Source: Bacillus sp. FJAT-26390
Lineage (GTDB): Bacteria > Bacillota > Bacilli > Paenibacillales > Paenibacillaceae
NCBI RefSeq assembly: GCF_001682865.1
Contig: NZ_MAQX01000011.1
Coordinates: 1,185,969 to 1,249,968, forward strand
Direction: 5' to 3'
DNA: 64,000 nucleotides
Position numbers and translations under genes: made by a program. The notes beneath the pieces were generated by a model. It saw only the letters and a program-made list of their open reading frames with translations. It searched no databases and had not been told where the DNA came from. Below, piece by piece: positions 9,197 to 17,888 of the stretch (the stretch's first letter is position 1; each line of letters starts with the position of its first letter).

Positions 9197-9994
9197 TCAT
9201 GCTATCCGGGCATGCTTTAAGATGGCGTCGAGCAGTTCCTCAGAGGCAAGGGCGCCTCTGGCTTCCGTAAATTGAATATGGGGATGCGATTCATAGAAAC
9301 GGCCTAATTCACCGTGTGACGGCGAAATCGCATAATCAGCAGCAAGCAGCAGGCTCTCATCAAGCAGGCTGTCTCCCGCCGCATATACGAAAGTAGAAGC
9401 AAGCTTCTCCTTCACATATTGAATAGCCGCTCCCTTGCTTACTTTCTCGGGAACCAAATAAATTTTGCGTCCTTGAAGCGAATAGCTCCAGCCAAGCGGC
9501 GCAAGCTGCTGCCTCAGCTCCTCAAGCGACTCATGAGGCAAATGGTCTCTCTCCACAACGATGGAATAAAACAAATCATCGCAAAGATCACTCGATTTTA
9601 CCCAATGTGAAGATGCGATCTTGGCGAACAAGCTGGAAATCTCCGCATGCTCGGCGCAATGCTGCTTCACGGCATCCCGTACGAAGGTTTGCCAGTCCTG
9701 ATCGACTTGCCCGTTCACGAGAATGGTGCCGCCGTTGCTTACAATTACGTATTCAGGGCCAAACGTTTCTCTAATTCCAAATATCCGGTTAAATTGCGCC
9801 GGTATACGCGTCGTCACAGGAACGAACCTTGCAGTGCCCGTTAGCTGCTTGAGCTTTTCTATAGCAGGCTTCGTCATATAGGAGATATGTCTGCCCTCAT
9901 ACAACTCAACGGGCACCATCTCCTCGATTTCCATCTCGCCCTTCGACCTTGCCGAATAGATCAACGTCTGGTCCAAATCGCTCGCAAAAATCAT
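9197..9994 (-). CDS. HAD-superfamily phosphatase of the Ter module
   Basis: The 265-residue protein begins MIFASDLDQTLIYS, giving the HAD nucleophile Asp6 and acid/base Asp8. The C-terminal metal motif is GDSLLDES near residue 210. The Cof/sucrose-phosphatase-like cap sits between. It probably removes phosphate from a sugar- or nucleoside-like intermediate. Its start overlaps the stop of the upstream phosphoribosyltransferase-like gene by four bases (ATGA), so the two are translationally coupled. The presence of both catalytic Asp residues argues for an active enzyme; the substrate is not known. Confidence 0.88.
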   Translation of the reverse strand: MIFASDLDQTLIYSARSKGEMEIEEMVPVELYEGRHISYMTKPAIEKLKQLTGTARFVPVTTRIPAQFNRIFGIRETFGPEYVIVSNGGTILVNGQVDQDWQTFVRDAVKQHCAEHAEISSLFAKIASSHWVKSSDLCDDLFYSIVVERDHLPHESLEELRQQLAPLGWSYSLQGRKIYLVPEKVSKGAAIQYVKEKLASTFVYAAGDSLLDESLLLAADYAISPSHGELGRFYESHPHIQFTEARGALASEELLDAILKHARIA

Positions 9995-12474
9995 TCCGAC
10001 TCCCCCTTTATCGCCTTGATGATCCCGCAGCAGGAATAGGTCATATTCGGATATTCCTCAACCGGAACGCCACGATCCTTCGCCAGCAAAAGAATATGCT
10101 TCAGATTGGCATTATCGAGCCGGTCGACAAGTATTTTCCAAGGCACCCTTCGAAGCAGAACGCGGGTCGTTTCTCCCACCCCTGGCTTGATCAAATTAAT
10201 ATCCGTAATGCCAAAATCGCTCTGGATTTGCGCAATATCCTGCAGCCCTTGCCAAGTGATTTCACTTTGCGCGGGATTCGCCTGCATTCGCAGCGCCTCT
10301 TCTTTCGAGCCAGCTGCTGTCTCGTTAAAATGGGCAGAGATCGTGTCCACGAATACGCCCGTCAGGTCTGACTCTTCCCATTGCTTATAAAATTTGGCGC
10401 CGTGAAAATCATCCGGTCCGATCAGGTCGCTGCGCAGCACCGTTCGGCTAATCAGGCCCGACACGGTTGAATTGAGGCAAGCGCTCGGAATAAGGAAGTC
10501 CTCTCTCGTTCCGAACGTCCCCGCGCAATAGCCAGGATCTGCGAGCACGGCAAGCTCGTCGTTCAGCTCAAGGCCATACTTTTGCTTCATAAGGCTGCAT
10601 GCAGCGATCAGCACCTTCCGTATTGCGCCCTTACCCGTCCAGCCGTCAACAAATTGCACGCGTTTATCCGGATGGCTCTGATTCATATAAAGGAGAGCAT
10701 TCTCGTCAATGCCTTTGCCCCGTATGATCGAAAGGCTGTAATGCGGCATATCGACTCCGTACACCTGCTTAATGTAGCGTTTGATTAAGACGCCGATTGG
10801 CGTACCGCCTCTCGCCAAGGAAGCGAGCACAACGTCAAATCCGTTTTTCTGAATAATCATTTCGGAGACGGTCCCAACCGCTCTTGCGATCCGAATGGCG
10901 GAGTCGCTGAGCGTATCATGGAACAACTGAATATATTCAGCCGTTGGCTGGTATTCAATCGCGAGGCTCTCCGAGTAATGGCCCCCTGTCTGCATCGCGG
11001 CTTCCCTATCCTCGGTGCGCTGTTCCAACGAAATATCGCTAAGATCCTTAAGCAGAAAAATGGCATCCTCCGGCTTATAGCTGCCCATGGGAGCAGGATC
11101 GGCTATTTTTCTAGCGCTAAAGTAAACGATATGGACATGCGGGATGCCTAGAGAGTGCAGAACCTGCCTAAGCTCCTCCAGTTGCGCAGCGGCTGCCTCA
11201 CGCTCCATAAAGAGGAACATTTCATCATAATGGCCGCGCGGAATGTTGTACATGAAGTTCATGACATCCGCATGCTCTGGAGAGGTGAACCGATAAGCGG
11301 ATCGAACGGCATAATCAGGCTGCGTATTCGGATGAATCGGACTGCGCGTGCTTGATTGGTACCAGACGTCCTCGCCAAGCTTTGCAGCTACCCGCATCGG
11401 AACGTACATAAATTCACCGGTTCCCATACAAAGCGTCCTGCCGCCTGATCGGCGCTCTTGCAGAAATGCTGCCGCTAGATCTACTTCCATGTCCAGTGCA
11501 AAGCTGTCCTGCGCCGTTAAGCCAAACCGGCCGGTATGCTTCAGATAGTCAACATCCCCGTTTGAGGAAGGGAGGCTTGCGAAGCGGCTGTTCACATATA
11601 AGGAATCGATAACCGGCACGATTTCAGGCTCATGCTGCTCATCGATATGATCCGTGCTCTCAATAGGGGCGCCCTTTACAGCAATCTGCCCAGACACGAG
11701 CGATAAGCAGTTCACGCTGACGCCCAGCTCCCGCTCAAGCTCGCTGAAGCGCTCTATATCCTCATTGGAACGCCAGTCCAAGAGACTGGCTACGATATAA
11801 TTTTTTTTACCGTATCTGGCATGCAAATCATGAATGATATTAATCGCCGTTTTACCGGTTGTCATCTCATCGTCAACTAAAATAATCGTTTCGGCTTGCT
11901 GGAATATGGCGGGGTCGCTTGCATAGCAGCGATGCGTAGTGGCATGGGAATGCTCTTCCTCAAAATCGATGCAGGAGGCCATATAATCGATGCTCTCCCT
12001 TGTCGTGTGCAAGAAGCTGGCATCGCCATCAAACATGTCGAACATGCTGTGACCAAGGCCCGTAGCGGTTTCCGCGAAACCGATGAACAGCGTTTTCCCA
12101 TCGACTGTCATTTTATTGCGCTTCATCAAATCATAGATTTCACCTGCCGACTCCGGCGCTTCAAAAGCGTGAAGCAGCTGCTTAACCTGAATCGGGAGCT
12201 CTTTTCCTCTAAACTGTTGATACAGCAGTCCAAGCGCCGCGCCTGATAACAAAGATACATGGGGACGAACGGGGATATGTTTGCCTAACACCTTGCTTAC
12301 GAATAAGAAGCTTCGTTTTTTATTAATGCGGGCCGCCATCTGGAATAGCTGCTCTAGCGGAATATGAAAGGCGTTGCTCGTCACCTTTATCGAAACCTCT
12401 AAATCTCCAATAATATTAAACGATTGATGATTCTCGTTCTTCTGCGAGCAGGCAGGTAAAATTCTGGTTTTCAT
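9991..12474 (-). CDS. Fused PRTase_2-TRSP-PRTase_1/StiP protein
   Basis: The 827-residue protein combines three parts. About 50-260 is an orotate-PRTase-like domain with PRPP loop VDDEMTTGKT at 200-209. About 335-460 resembles the TRSP domain (LCMGTGEFMYVPMRVA). About 500-770 is the second PRTase-like domain, annotated in databases as the StiP cysteine-protease family, with ARGGTPIG and a second PRPP-like loop FVDGWTGKG. In many Ter operons these occur as separate proteins. The ATG overlaps the upstream gene by 59 bases; GTG at 12384, after TAGAGG and past the upstream stop, is a credible alternative giving 797 residues. Predicted role: sugar-phosphate transfer in synthesis of a nucleoside-like compound. 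Confidence 0.85.
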   Translation of the reverse strand: MKTRILPACSQKNENHQSFNIIGDLEVSIKVTSNAFHIPLEQLFQMAARINKKRSFLFVSKVLGKHIPVRPHVSLLSGAALGLLYQQFRGKELPIQVKQLLHAFEAPESAGEIYDLMKRNKMTVDGKTLFIGFAETATGLGHSMFDMFDGDASFLHTTRESIDYMASCIDFEEEHSHATTHRCYASDPAIFQQAETIILVDDEMTTGKTAINIIHDLHARYGKKNYIVASLLDWRSNEDIERFSELERELGVSVNCLSLVSGQIAVKGAPIESTDHIDEQHEPEIVPVIDSLYVNSRFASLPSSNGDVDYLKHTGRFGLTAQDSFALDMEVDLAAAFLQERRSGGRTLCMGTGEFMYVPMRVAAKLGEDVWYQSSTRSPIHPNTQPDYAVRSAYRFTSPEHADVMNFMYNIPRGHYDEMFLFMEREAAAAQLEELRQVLHSLGIPHVHIVYFSARKIADPAPMGSYKPEDAIFLLKDLSDISLEQRTEDREAAMQTGGHYSESLAIEYQPTAEYIQLFHDTLSDSAIRIARAVGTVSEMIIQKNGFDVVLASLARGGTPIGVLIKRYIKQVYGVDMPHYSLSIIRGKGIDENALLYMNQSHPDKRVQFVDGWTGKGAIRKVLIAACSLMKQKYGLELNDELAVLADPGYCAGTFGTREDFLIPSACLNSTVSGLISRTVLRSDLIGPDDFHGAKFYKQWEESDLTGVFVDTISAHFNETAAGSKEEALRMQANPAQSEITWQGLQDIAQIQSDFGITDINLIKPGVGETTRVLLRRVPWKILVDRLDNANLKHILLLAKDRGVPVEEYPNMTYSCCGIIKAIKGESE

Positions 12475-13621
12475 TTAGCACCCCATATATGTTCGATCTG
12501 ATCATAATCCGTTTGGCCCAAGTCATATGCGGCTTAAATTCATTCATTTTGTTCGAATAGCGGCTCTTCATTACGCCCAAGTCGCCTTGGCCGTTTTCCA
12601 TAATGTGCAGGGCATCCATATATTCCTCATGCGTAACAACAAACATCGCTTGAACCGGCTTAATATGCGTAGGATGAATAATCGTCTTGCCGATGATGCC
12701 GTTCTCCTTGTCCATCGCTACTTCGCGAATAAGCCCGTCCACATACCTATTAATGTAATCCATCCGCAAAATCCGTCCGTGCCGTCCCATGCTCTCCTCA
12801 AACGGCGTCTGCCGGAGCTGAGGCTTGAACACCCGGTCGCTCTTGAAATATTCCCACACAGGCCCGGAGATGACGTAATGGTTGTCCATTCGTCCAAAGA
12901 CGTTGACGATATCAGCTATACAATCCCGTATGACGCCAATATCGTAGATTGTATGGTCCGGACTTCTGCGAAGCCCAAATAGGCTCGAAAAATCCGTAGC
13001 GCCAATCCTCACATTCAGCACATATTCCTTATACTCATTCAGCAGCCCCGCAATGGCCAGCAGCGTCTCAACTCGCTTCTCACGGTATATGATGTCCGCG
13101 CTCTCCAAAATCGGCATGCCGTACAGCACCGTGCTTGATGGCAGCTTCCGTTTGTTATACTCCGCCAGCAGCCTTAAATACTCGCTGCCGCTTTTTATAT
13201 TGAATTTTGGAAACACGATGCCCGTAACGTATTCGATCTCTTCTCCAAAAAAGGAGAGCAGCCGTTTGAACTGATCAACGGAACGAACTCTAATGAAGAT
13301 TAGAGGGATATGATCGGCACGCAGCAAACCTATCGAAATATATCTACCAATCTTTAGTAGCGTTGCTTTCAACGTCTCTTCTGCATACTCCAGCTGATTA
13401 TCGCCTACTGCATCTTCAAGGTCTATCACCATAGACACGAGTCCCTCGTGTTTTACGGCTACCAAATCGTCTGCTATATTATCCTTGGTTGCCGGCATGT
13501 ATAGCGCAGCACCAATCGCGTGAGCAATAATTTCTTTGTCAGCATCATTATTGAACTGAGTCGGAAGGGAGTAAAAGAAATTTTGCTCTTCATCATTGGT
13601 AAGATAGTTAAAATACCTCAA
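12416..13621 (-). CDS. HpcH/HpaI aldolase-citrate lyase (CitE)-like enzyme of the Ter module
   Basis: A 401-residue TIM-barrel protein of the citrate-lyase beta-subunit/HpcH group. VSMVIDLEDAVGDNQ near residue 82 carries the metal-binding acidic residues, and IRVRSVDQ and GIVFPKFN near residues 120-140 match family strands. Such enzymes cleave or form C-C bonds in acyl-CoA or 2-oxo-acid substrates. The start is TTG, seven bases after AGGAGGG. It opens the four-gene biosynthetic half of the operon behind a hairpin terminator that separates it from TerC. Its association with PRTase-like, HAD and ATP-grasp genes is characteristic of Ter clusters. Confidence 0.87.
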   Translation of the reverse strand: MRYFNYLTNDEEQNFFYSLPTQFNNDADKEIIAHAIGAALYMPATKDNIADDLVAVKHEGLVSMVIDLEDAVGDNQLEYAEETLKATLLKIGRYISIGLLRADHIPLIFIRVRSVDQFKRLLSFFGEEIEYVTGIVFPKFNIKSGSEYLRLLAEYNKRKLPSSTVLYGMPILESADIIYREKRVETLLAIAGLLNEYKEYVLNVRIGATDFSSLFGLRRSPDHTIYDIGVIRDCIADIVNVFGRMDNHYVISGPVWEYFKSDRVFKPQLRQTPFEESMGRHGRILRMDYINRYVDGLIREVAMDKENGIIGKTIIHPTHIKPVQAMFVVTHEEYMDALHIMENGQGDLGVMKSRYSNKMNEFKPHMTWAKRIMIRSNIYGVLNENQNFTCLLAEERESSIV

Positions 13622-13662
13622 AGTTATCCCTCCTAAAAGTTTGTAAAACCCAGCTGAGAGTT

Positions 13663-13698
13663 AAAAAATATCCCTCGTGATCCATTGAGGGATATTTT
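13663..13698 (-). terminator. Intra-operon terminator between TerC and the biosynthetic genes
   Basis: Minus strand AAAATATCCCTC pairs with GAGGGATATTTT and is followed by T residues. It sits between TerC and the CitE-like gene and probably lowers expression of the downstream enzymes relative to TerD/TerC. Confidence 0.75.
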
Positions 13699-13721
13699 CG
13701 ACAATCGTTGTATGCAAGAAA

Positions 13722-14513
13722 CTAGACGGCTTTTGAGCCTCTTTTGTTACGAACTGCGCTATAGATAAGCGTGCCTCCGAATACCGCTATAATTAAGCCG
13801 AAGAACAATGTATGCGGCACATGCAAGCCATACGCGCCGCCGATCATTTTTGCAGCGATAACGATGATTAGAATAAAGGCTGCTTTCTCAAGCTCTGGAA
13901 ACTTATCGATCAGCTTGAGGAATACTTGAGCGACGCCGCGCATCATAAGTACGCCGAGAATACCGCCGAGGAATAGAACCCATACCTCTTCGCTCACGCC
14001 AAATGCAGCTAGAACGCTGTCGATACTAAACGCGATATCCATGATCTCAACAGCAAGTACGGTACGCCAGAAGCCGTAGCCTTTATTTTGAACTTCTGCT
14101 TCTTCGCCGTCGCCCTTCTTGCCGATGTATGGAATTAATGGAATGTTGCCGACGCGCGCAAGCTTGAATTCAAGATGGAACAGGTTGCTCAGCGCAATCC
14201 ATAATAAATAGAGTCCGCCCGCGACTTTTATCCACGTAATTTGAACGAGGTAGACACCCACACCGATTGCAATGAACCGGAAAATATAGGCTCCGATAAT
14301 ACCGTAGAACAAAGCTTTCTTCTGCTGGTCCTTCGGCAAATGCTTAACCATTACCGCTAGCACGAGCGCGTTATCTGCCGAAAGCAAGCCTTCCAAAATG
14401 ACGAGTGTCGCAATGATCCCCCAGTTAGTAGGGTTTGTGAACACTTGCGACAGGTTGTCCCAATGAAAAAAGCTCCCGAAATTTGCGATTACGCTCTGAA
14501 AAAAATCAACCAT
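13722..14513 (-). CDS. terC: TerC-family integral membrane protein
   Basis: The 263-residue protein has seven or more hydrophobic helices. It carries the family motifs LEGLLSADNALVLA near residue 41 and EIMDIAFSIDSVLAAFG near residue 155, whose Asp/Asn residues are the likely metal ligands. TerC proteins sit in the cytoplasmic membrane; Bacillus relatives (YceF, YkoY) have been linked to Mn2+ export and metal stress. It follows the double TerD gene by 24 bp. TerC beside TerD paralogues is the core of Ter stress systems, and TerC is thought to anchor the soluble TerD proteins at the membrane. Confidence 0.94.
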   Translation of the reverse strand: MVDFFQSVIANFGSFFHWDNLSQVFTNPTNWGIIATLVILEGLLSADNALVLAVMVKHLPKDQQKKALFYGIIGAYIFRFIAIGVGVYLVQITWIKVAGGLYLLWIALSNLFHLEFKLARVGNIPLIPYIGKKGDGEEAEVQNKGYGFWRTVLAVEIMDIAFSIDSVLAAFGVSEEVWVLFLGGILGVLMMRGVAQVFLKLIDKFPELEKAAFILIIVIAAKMIGGAYGLHVPHTLFFGLIIAVFGGTLIYSAVRNKRGSKAV

Positions 14514-14537
14514 CTGTGAATACCTCCGAATATTGCT

Positions 14538-15830
14538 TTATTTGCTTCCTTGAACCCATCTAAGACCCCAGCCATAAGCCTCGTCGAGCTCTTTATGCCC
14601 GGAGAAGTACTGCACGAGCCGCTGAATACTGAAGGTTTGATCGTTCACATTCTCGATCATAGCTATGGCGCACATGCCCTTGCGATTGTTATGCTCGTCC
14701 ATGCGCACTTCTATATCTGGCCCGCCTGATTGCGTGATGGTTACGATACCTGCTGCCTCGGCCCAGTTAGTCGCTCCTTCATAGATGTATGCATAGATGA
14801 CGATTCTTTTAATCTCTGAAACCTTATTGCCGTTGATTCTAAGATTCTCGCCCGTTGTAACCGAACCGGTACGGTCATCGCCATCCAACGAAATGAACGG
14901 CTCTCTCGAGAAATCTCCAAATCTTTTGCCCAGTGCCTGTACGGTTCCCTTTTGCCCGTTCTTCAATTCAAACAAGCAACCAACGTCCAGATCAACACCG
15001 CCGCTTGAGCGGCCAAAAAATCCGGTTGACGCCTTCTTTTGATTCCAATTCAAATTAACGACGATTTCACCGAGCGATCCGGCACCTTTTTGCAAATTGA
15101 TGACATCTCCGCGTTTGGTAAGCGAAATCTTGCTGAGATTTACTGGAGCTGTTTTTGGTTCTGGTGCAGGCGGTGCTGGCGGTGCAGGAGGTACTGGCGG
15201 CTTAGCAGAAATAATAGGAGCTTTCACAGGTGCTGGCGGCGTACTCGGAGCTGGCGTATCGGCCTTCACTTCAATGCCGAAGCTATTGCAAAGCGCCGCA
15301 AGCCCGCCGGAATAGCCTGATCCAATGGCGTTAAACTTCCATTCGCCATTATATCTATATAAATCTCCTACGACTATTGCAGTCTCGATAGAGAAATTTT
15401 TTCCAAGGTCATAGCGCAATATTTCGCGTCCTGTTCCTTCGTCAACAACCCGGATATAGGCATCGTTCACGTTAGAAAAATTTTGTCTTTTCGCTTCCCC
15501 ATCATAGATCGTTAAGGTAAAGGAAATGCGTTCGATCGCCTGAGGCACATCGTTAATGCGTATCATCACTTGTTCCTTATCGACTTTGCCTGCAAGGCTT
15601 CGTTTATTATCGCCAATCAGCTCAATCGAACCGCTAGCGTCCTTCGGATTGCTGTAAAAAATCAAATCTTGATCCCCGGCAGTTTTGCCGTTTGCGCGTA
15701 ATAGAAAGGCTGAGAAATCAACATCAATTCCTGCAGCGCTATTCCAACCCATTCCTACGATCAGGTTTCGATAAGAAGGATTGTTTTTGGTAATATCTGC
15801 TTTCTGGCCTTTCATTAATGCTAGCTCCAT
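14538..15830 (-). CDS. Double-domain TerD-family protein with Pro/Ala linker
   Basis: The 430-residue product has two TerD domains. Residues 1-190 begin MELALMKGQKADITK. Residues about 235-425 carry a more divergent copy (LDVGCLFELKNGQKG). The linker between them is about 40 residues rich in Pro, Ala and Lys. TerD domains bind calcium through Asp-rich motifs. The open frame extends 61 codons further upstream, but alignment with the neighbouring TerD proteins places the start at ATG 15830, after a GGGCGG stretch. The first domain lacks the usual DGDDEQ motif (SLAGKVDKEQ instead), so its calcium site may be altered. It probably serves as a membrane-associated stress scaffold. Confidence 0.9.
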   Translation of the reverse strand: MELALMKGQKADITKNNPSYRNLIVGMGWNSAAGIDVDFSAFLLRANGKTAGDQDLIFYSNPKDASGSIELIGDNKRSLAGKVDKEQVMIRINDVPQAIERISFTLTIYDGEAKRQNFSNVNDAYIRVVDEGTGREILRYDLGKNFSIETAIVVGDLYRYNGEWKFNAIGSGYSGGLAALCNSFGIEVKADTPAPSTPPAPVKAPIISAKPPVPPAPPAPPAPEPKTAPVNLSKISLTKRGDVINLQKGAGSLGEIVVNLNWNQKKASTGFFGRSSGGVDLDVGCLFELKNGQKGTVQALGKRFGDFSREPFISLDGDDRTGSVTTGENLRINGNKVSEIKRIVIYAYIYEGATNWAEAAGIVTITQSGGPDIEVRMDEHNNRKGMCAIAMIENVNDQTFSIQRLVQYFSGHKELDEAYGWGLRWVQGSK

Positions 15831-15861
15831 GCGTAAACCGCCCTTCGGTAATAATAGAAGA

Positions 15862-15892
15862 GGGTGACAAATCCGCTCCAGCCCTGTCACCC
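15862..15892 (-). terminator. Hairpin between TerD genes
   Basis: GGGTGACA pairs with TGTCACCC across 15 bases. The minus-strand T tract after it is poor (CTCTTCTATTATT), so it is either a weak terminator or an RNA-processing or stability stem within the operon. Confidence 0.5.
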
Positions 15893-15907
15893 TTTTCGAC
15901 GTACAGC

Positions 15908-16486
15908 TTACACGGTAAGTCCGTAGTTGCGGCAAAGCGCTGCAAGTCCGCCCGAGAAACCGGAGCCAACCGCTTGGAATTTCCAATCCGCGCCATGGCG
16001 GTACAGCTCGCAAAATACGATTGCCGTTTCAACGGAAAACTCCTCGCCAAGATCGTAACGAAGCACTTCCCTGCCGGTTGTCTCGTCTACCAAACGCACG
16101 AATGCATTCGAGACTTGTCCGAAGTTTTGCAGCCTCGACTCGGCATCATGAATCGTGACGCTAATTCCGATTCTCTGAATATGCGCAGGAACCTTGAGAA
16201 AATCAATTATGATTTGCTCATCGTCTCCGTCGCCTTCACCCGTACGGTTATCGCCCGTATGCTCAACGGCACCGTTGTAAGCATTCAAAGCATTATAAAA
16301 TACAAAGTCTTTCTCGTCCTTGGCTTTGCCGTCCTGATGCAGAAGAAACGCGCTCGCATCGAGGTCAATTTCACCGCCGCCGGTATACTTATTCGTATCC
16401 CATCCGAGTCCAAGAACAACCTTCGTTAGTCCTGGATTCGTTTTGGTAAGATCAATTCGTTGTCCTTTGGAAAGATTGATGGACAT
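15908..16486 (-). CDS. terD: TerD-family calcium-binding stress protein
   Basis: A 192-residue single-domain TerD protein starting [15 protein letters not shown]. The two Asp-rich calcium motifs are present: [13 protein letters not shown] near residue 38 and [13 protein letters not shown] near residue 83. The C-terminal motif [17 protein letters not shown] is typical. GGAGGAG precedes the ATG. It is the third of four TerD genes in the operon and is flanked by hairpins on both sides. TerD proteins confer tolerance to tellurite and other stresses by an unknown mechanism that involves calcium binding. Confidence 0.94.
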   Translation of the reverse strand: MSINLSKGQRIDLTKTNPGLTKVVLGLGWDTNKYTGGGEIDLDASAFLLHQDGKAKDEKDFVFYNALNAYNGAVEHTGDNRTGEGDGDDEQIIIDFLKVPAHIQRIGISVTIHDAESRLQNFGQVSNAFVRLVDETTGREVLRYDLGEEFSVETAIVFCELYRHGADWKFQAVGSGFSGGLAALCRNYGLTV

Positions 16487-16532
16487 CGCTCTTCTCCTCC
16501 TTTATGTGAAAATAAGAATAAGTTCCTTCATT

Positions 16533-16563
16533 TCAAAAAAGGGCCGCCGCTGGCGACCCTTTA
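16533..16563 (-). terminator. Intra-operon terminator between TerD genes
   Basis: Minus strand AAAGGGTCGCC pairs (two mismatches) with GGCGGCCCTTT and continues into TTTT. Read-through is required for downstream genes, so it probably gives partial termination. Confidence 0.65.
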
Positions 16564-16579
16564 CGGGTAGATGGAACGA

Positions 16580-17161
16580 TTAGTTAGCCGATAGGCCGTA
16601 GTTGCGTGCAAGACCGCCAAGGCCTTCTTGGAAGCCGCTTCCGATTGCGCTGAACTTCCACTCGCCGGAATGTCGGTATAGCTCGCCTACGATAACAGCC
16701 GTTTCAACGGAGAAGTCTTCTCCCAGGTCATAGCGGATAAGCTCTGTGCCGCTTTGCTCGTCAACGATACGAACGAAAGCGTTGGATACTTGTCCAAAAT
16801 TTTGGCTGCGTGCAGGACCATCATAGATCGTAATGCAGAATGCAATTTTATCTGTTTCTGCTGGAACTGCAGAAAGGTCGATGTTCACTTGCTCATCGTC
16901 GCCGTCGCCTGCGCCGGTACGGTTATCGCCCGTGTGAACGATGGAGCCGTTGCTGTTTTTAGGGTTGTTGTAGAAAATAAAGTCGGACTCGGAACCTGCT
17001 TTGCCTTGTGCATTAAGAGCAAATACGGATGCATCTAGGTCAAAGTCTTTTCCGCCGTCATATTTATTAGTATCCCAGCCTAGACCTACAGTGATTTTAG
17101 TTAGACCCGGGTTTGTTTTCGTAAGATCGATTTTTTGACCTTTGGATAAGCTGATTGCCAT
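16580..17161 (-). CDS. terD: TerD-family calcium-binding stress protein
   Basis: A 193-residue TerD protein starting MAISLSKGQKIDLTK with all canonical motifs: KDFDLDASVFALN near residue 38, TGAGDGDDEQVNIDLS near residue 82, and SGEWKFSAIGSGFQEGL near the end. AGAGGT lies eight bases before the ATG. It follows the first TerD gene by 27 bp. Close similarity to its neighbours indicates local gene duplication. It is the most canonical of the four TerD proteins here. Confidence 0.95.
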   Translation of the reverse strand: MAISLSKGQKIDLTKTNPGLTKITVGLGWDTNKYDGGKDFDLDASVFALNAQGKAGSESDFIFYNNPKNSNGSIVHTGDNRTGAGDGDDEQVNIDLSAVPAETDKIAFCITIYDGPARSQNFGQVSNAFVRIVDEQSGTELIRYDLGEDFSVETAVIVGELYRHSGEWKFSAIGSGFQEGLGGLARNYGLSAN

Positions 17162-17188
17162 TTGAAATGACCTCTTTTCTAATTATAG

Positions 17189-17782
17189 TTATTGGTATTG
17201 ACGAGCAAGAATATCAACGTGGGCAGCATGAGTGCCTTCGCCAATTGCATTAAACTTCCATTCGCCGCTGTGTCTGTAAAGCTCACCGACGACCAATGCC
17301 GTTTTGCCTGCGTAATTATCCGTCAAGTTGAAACGAATAAGCTCTTGATTGTTGGCAGGATTTACGATGCGGATAAAAGCGGATTTGATCATACCAAAAT
17401 CTTGACGTCTGGACTCACATTCGTAAATGTTCACCACGCAAAGAATTTTGTGAATATGGTCGGGTACCCGGTCAAGCTGAACGATAATTTGCTCGTCATC
17501 GCCATCGCCTTCGCCTGTGATGTTGTCGCCAGTATGGACGACAGATCCGTCACCGCTCTGCTTATTATAGAAACAAACGAGATTTTTCTCGCCGCTTAGC
17601 TTGCCGTTTGCATCAAGCAATAACGCCGAAGCATCGCAGTCTACGTTAGCCGCCTTCTTCATTCCGAAGAATCCGCCTTTTACAGCAGCAGGGTCCCACC
17701 CTAGGCCTACGATCACTTTGCTAAGACCAGCATTACCTTTTGTCAAGTCAACCTTCTGACCTTTAACGAGAGAGATAGCCAT
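17189..17782 (-). CDS. terD: TerD-family protein, first gene of the Ter operon
   Basis: A 197-residue TerD protein starting MAISLVKGQKVDLTK at ATG 17782, eight to nine bases after a run of five G. An in-frame start seven codons upstream lacks a ribosome site. It carries an extra loop KGGFFGMKKAANVDCDASALL near residue 35, in which the usual acidic pair is VDCDAS, and the second site [12 protein letters not shown]. It is the promoter-proximal gene of an operon that continues to the ATP-grasp gene. An ECF-type promoter lies about 80 bp upstream. Confidence 0.94.
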   Translation of the reverse strand: MAISLVKGQKVDLTKGNAGLSKVIVGLGWDPAAVKGGFFGMKKAANVDCDASALLLDANGKLSGEKNLVCFYNKQSGDGSVVHTGDNITGEGDGDDEQIIVQLDRVPDHIHKILCVVNIYECESRRQDFGMIKSAFIRIVNPANNQELIRFNLTDNYAGKTALVVGELYRHSGEWKFNAIGEGTHAAHVDILARQYQ

Positions 17783-17860
17783 TGTATTGCACCCCCTTTC
17801 CATTAGTTAAACTACTAGAGTCAATGAATAACAGGTATAGTTCCATAGGTTCTACCCAAC

Positions 17861-17888
17861 AATACGCCTATTCGACATGTAAGTTCCA
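17861..17888 (-). promoter_or_regulatory. ECF-sigma (SigW-like) promoter of the Ter operon
   Basis: Minus strand TGGAAC and CGTA are separated by exactly 16 bp. The B. subtilis SigW consensus is TGAAAC-N16-CGTA, and the homologous yceCDEFGHI operon is known to be SigW-controlled. Transcription would start about 70 bases before the first TerD start codon. Confidence 0.7.

Noticed and set aside
13722..14513. yybP-ykoY manganese riboswitch before TerC
   Set aside because: Only 24 bp separate TerC from the upstream TerD gene, leaving no room for the riboswitch.
15831..16013. N-terminal 61-codon extension of the double TerD protein
   Set aside because: It overlaps the neighbouring TerD gene and its hairpin, and alignment with three TerD paralogues places the start at MELALMKGQK.
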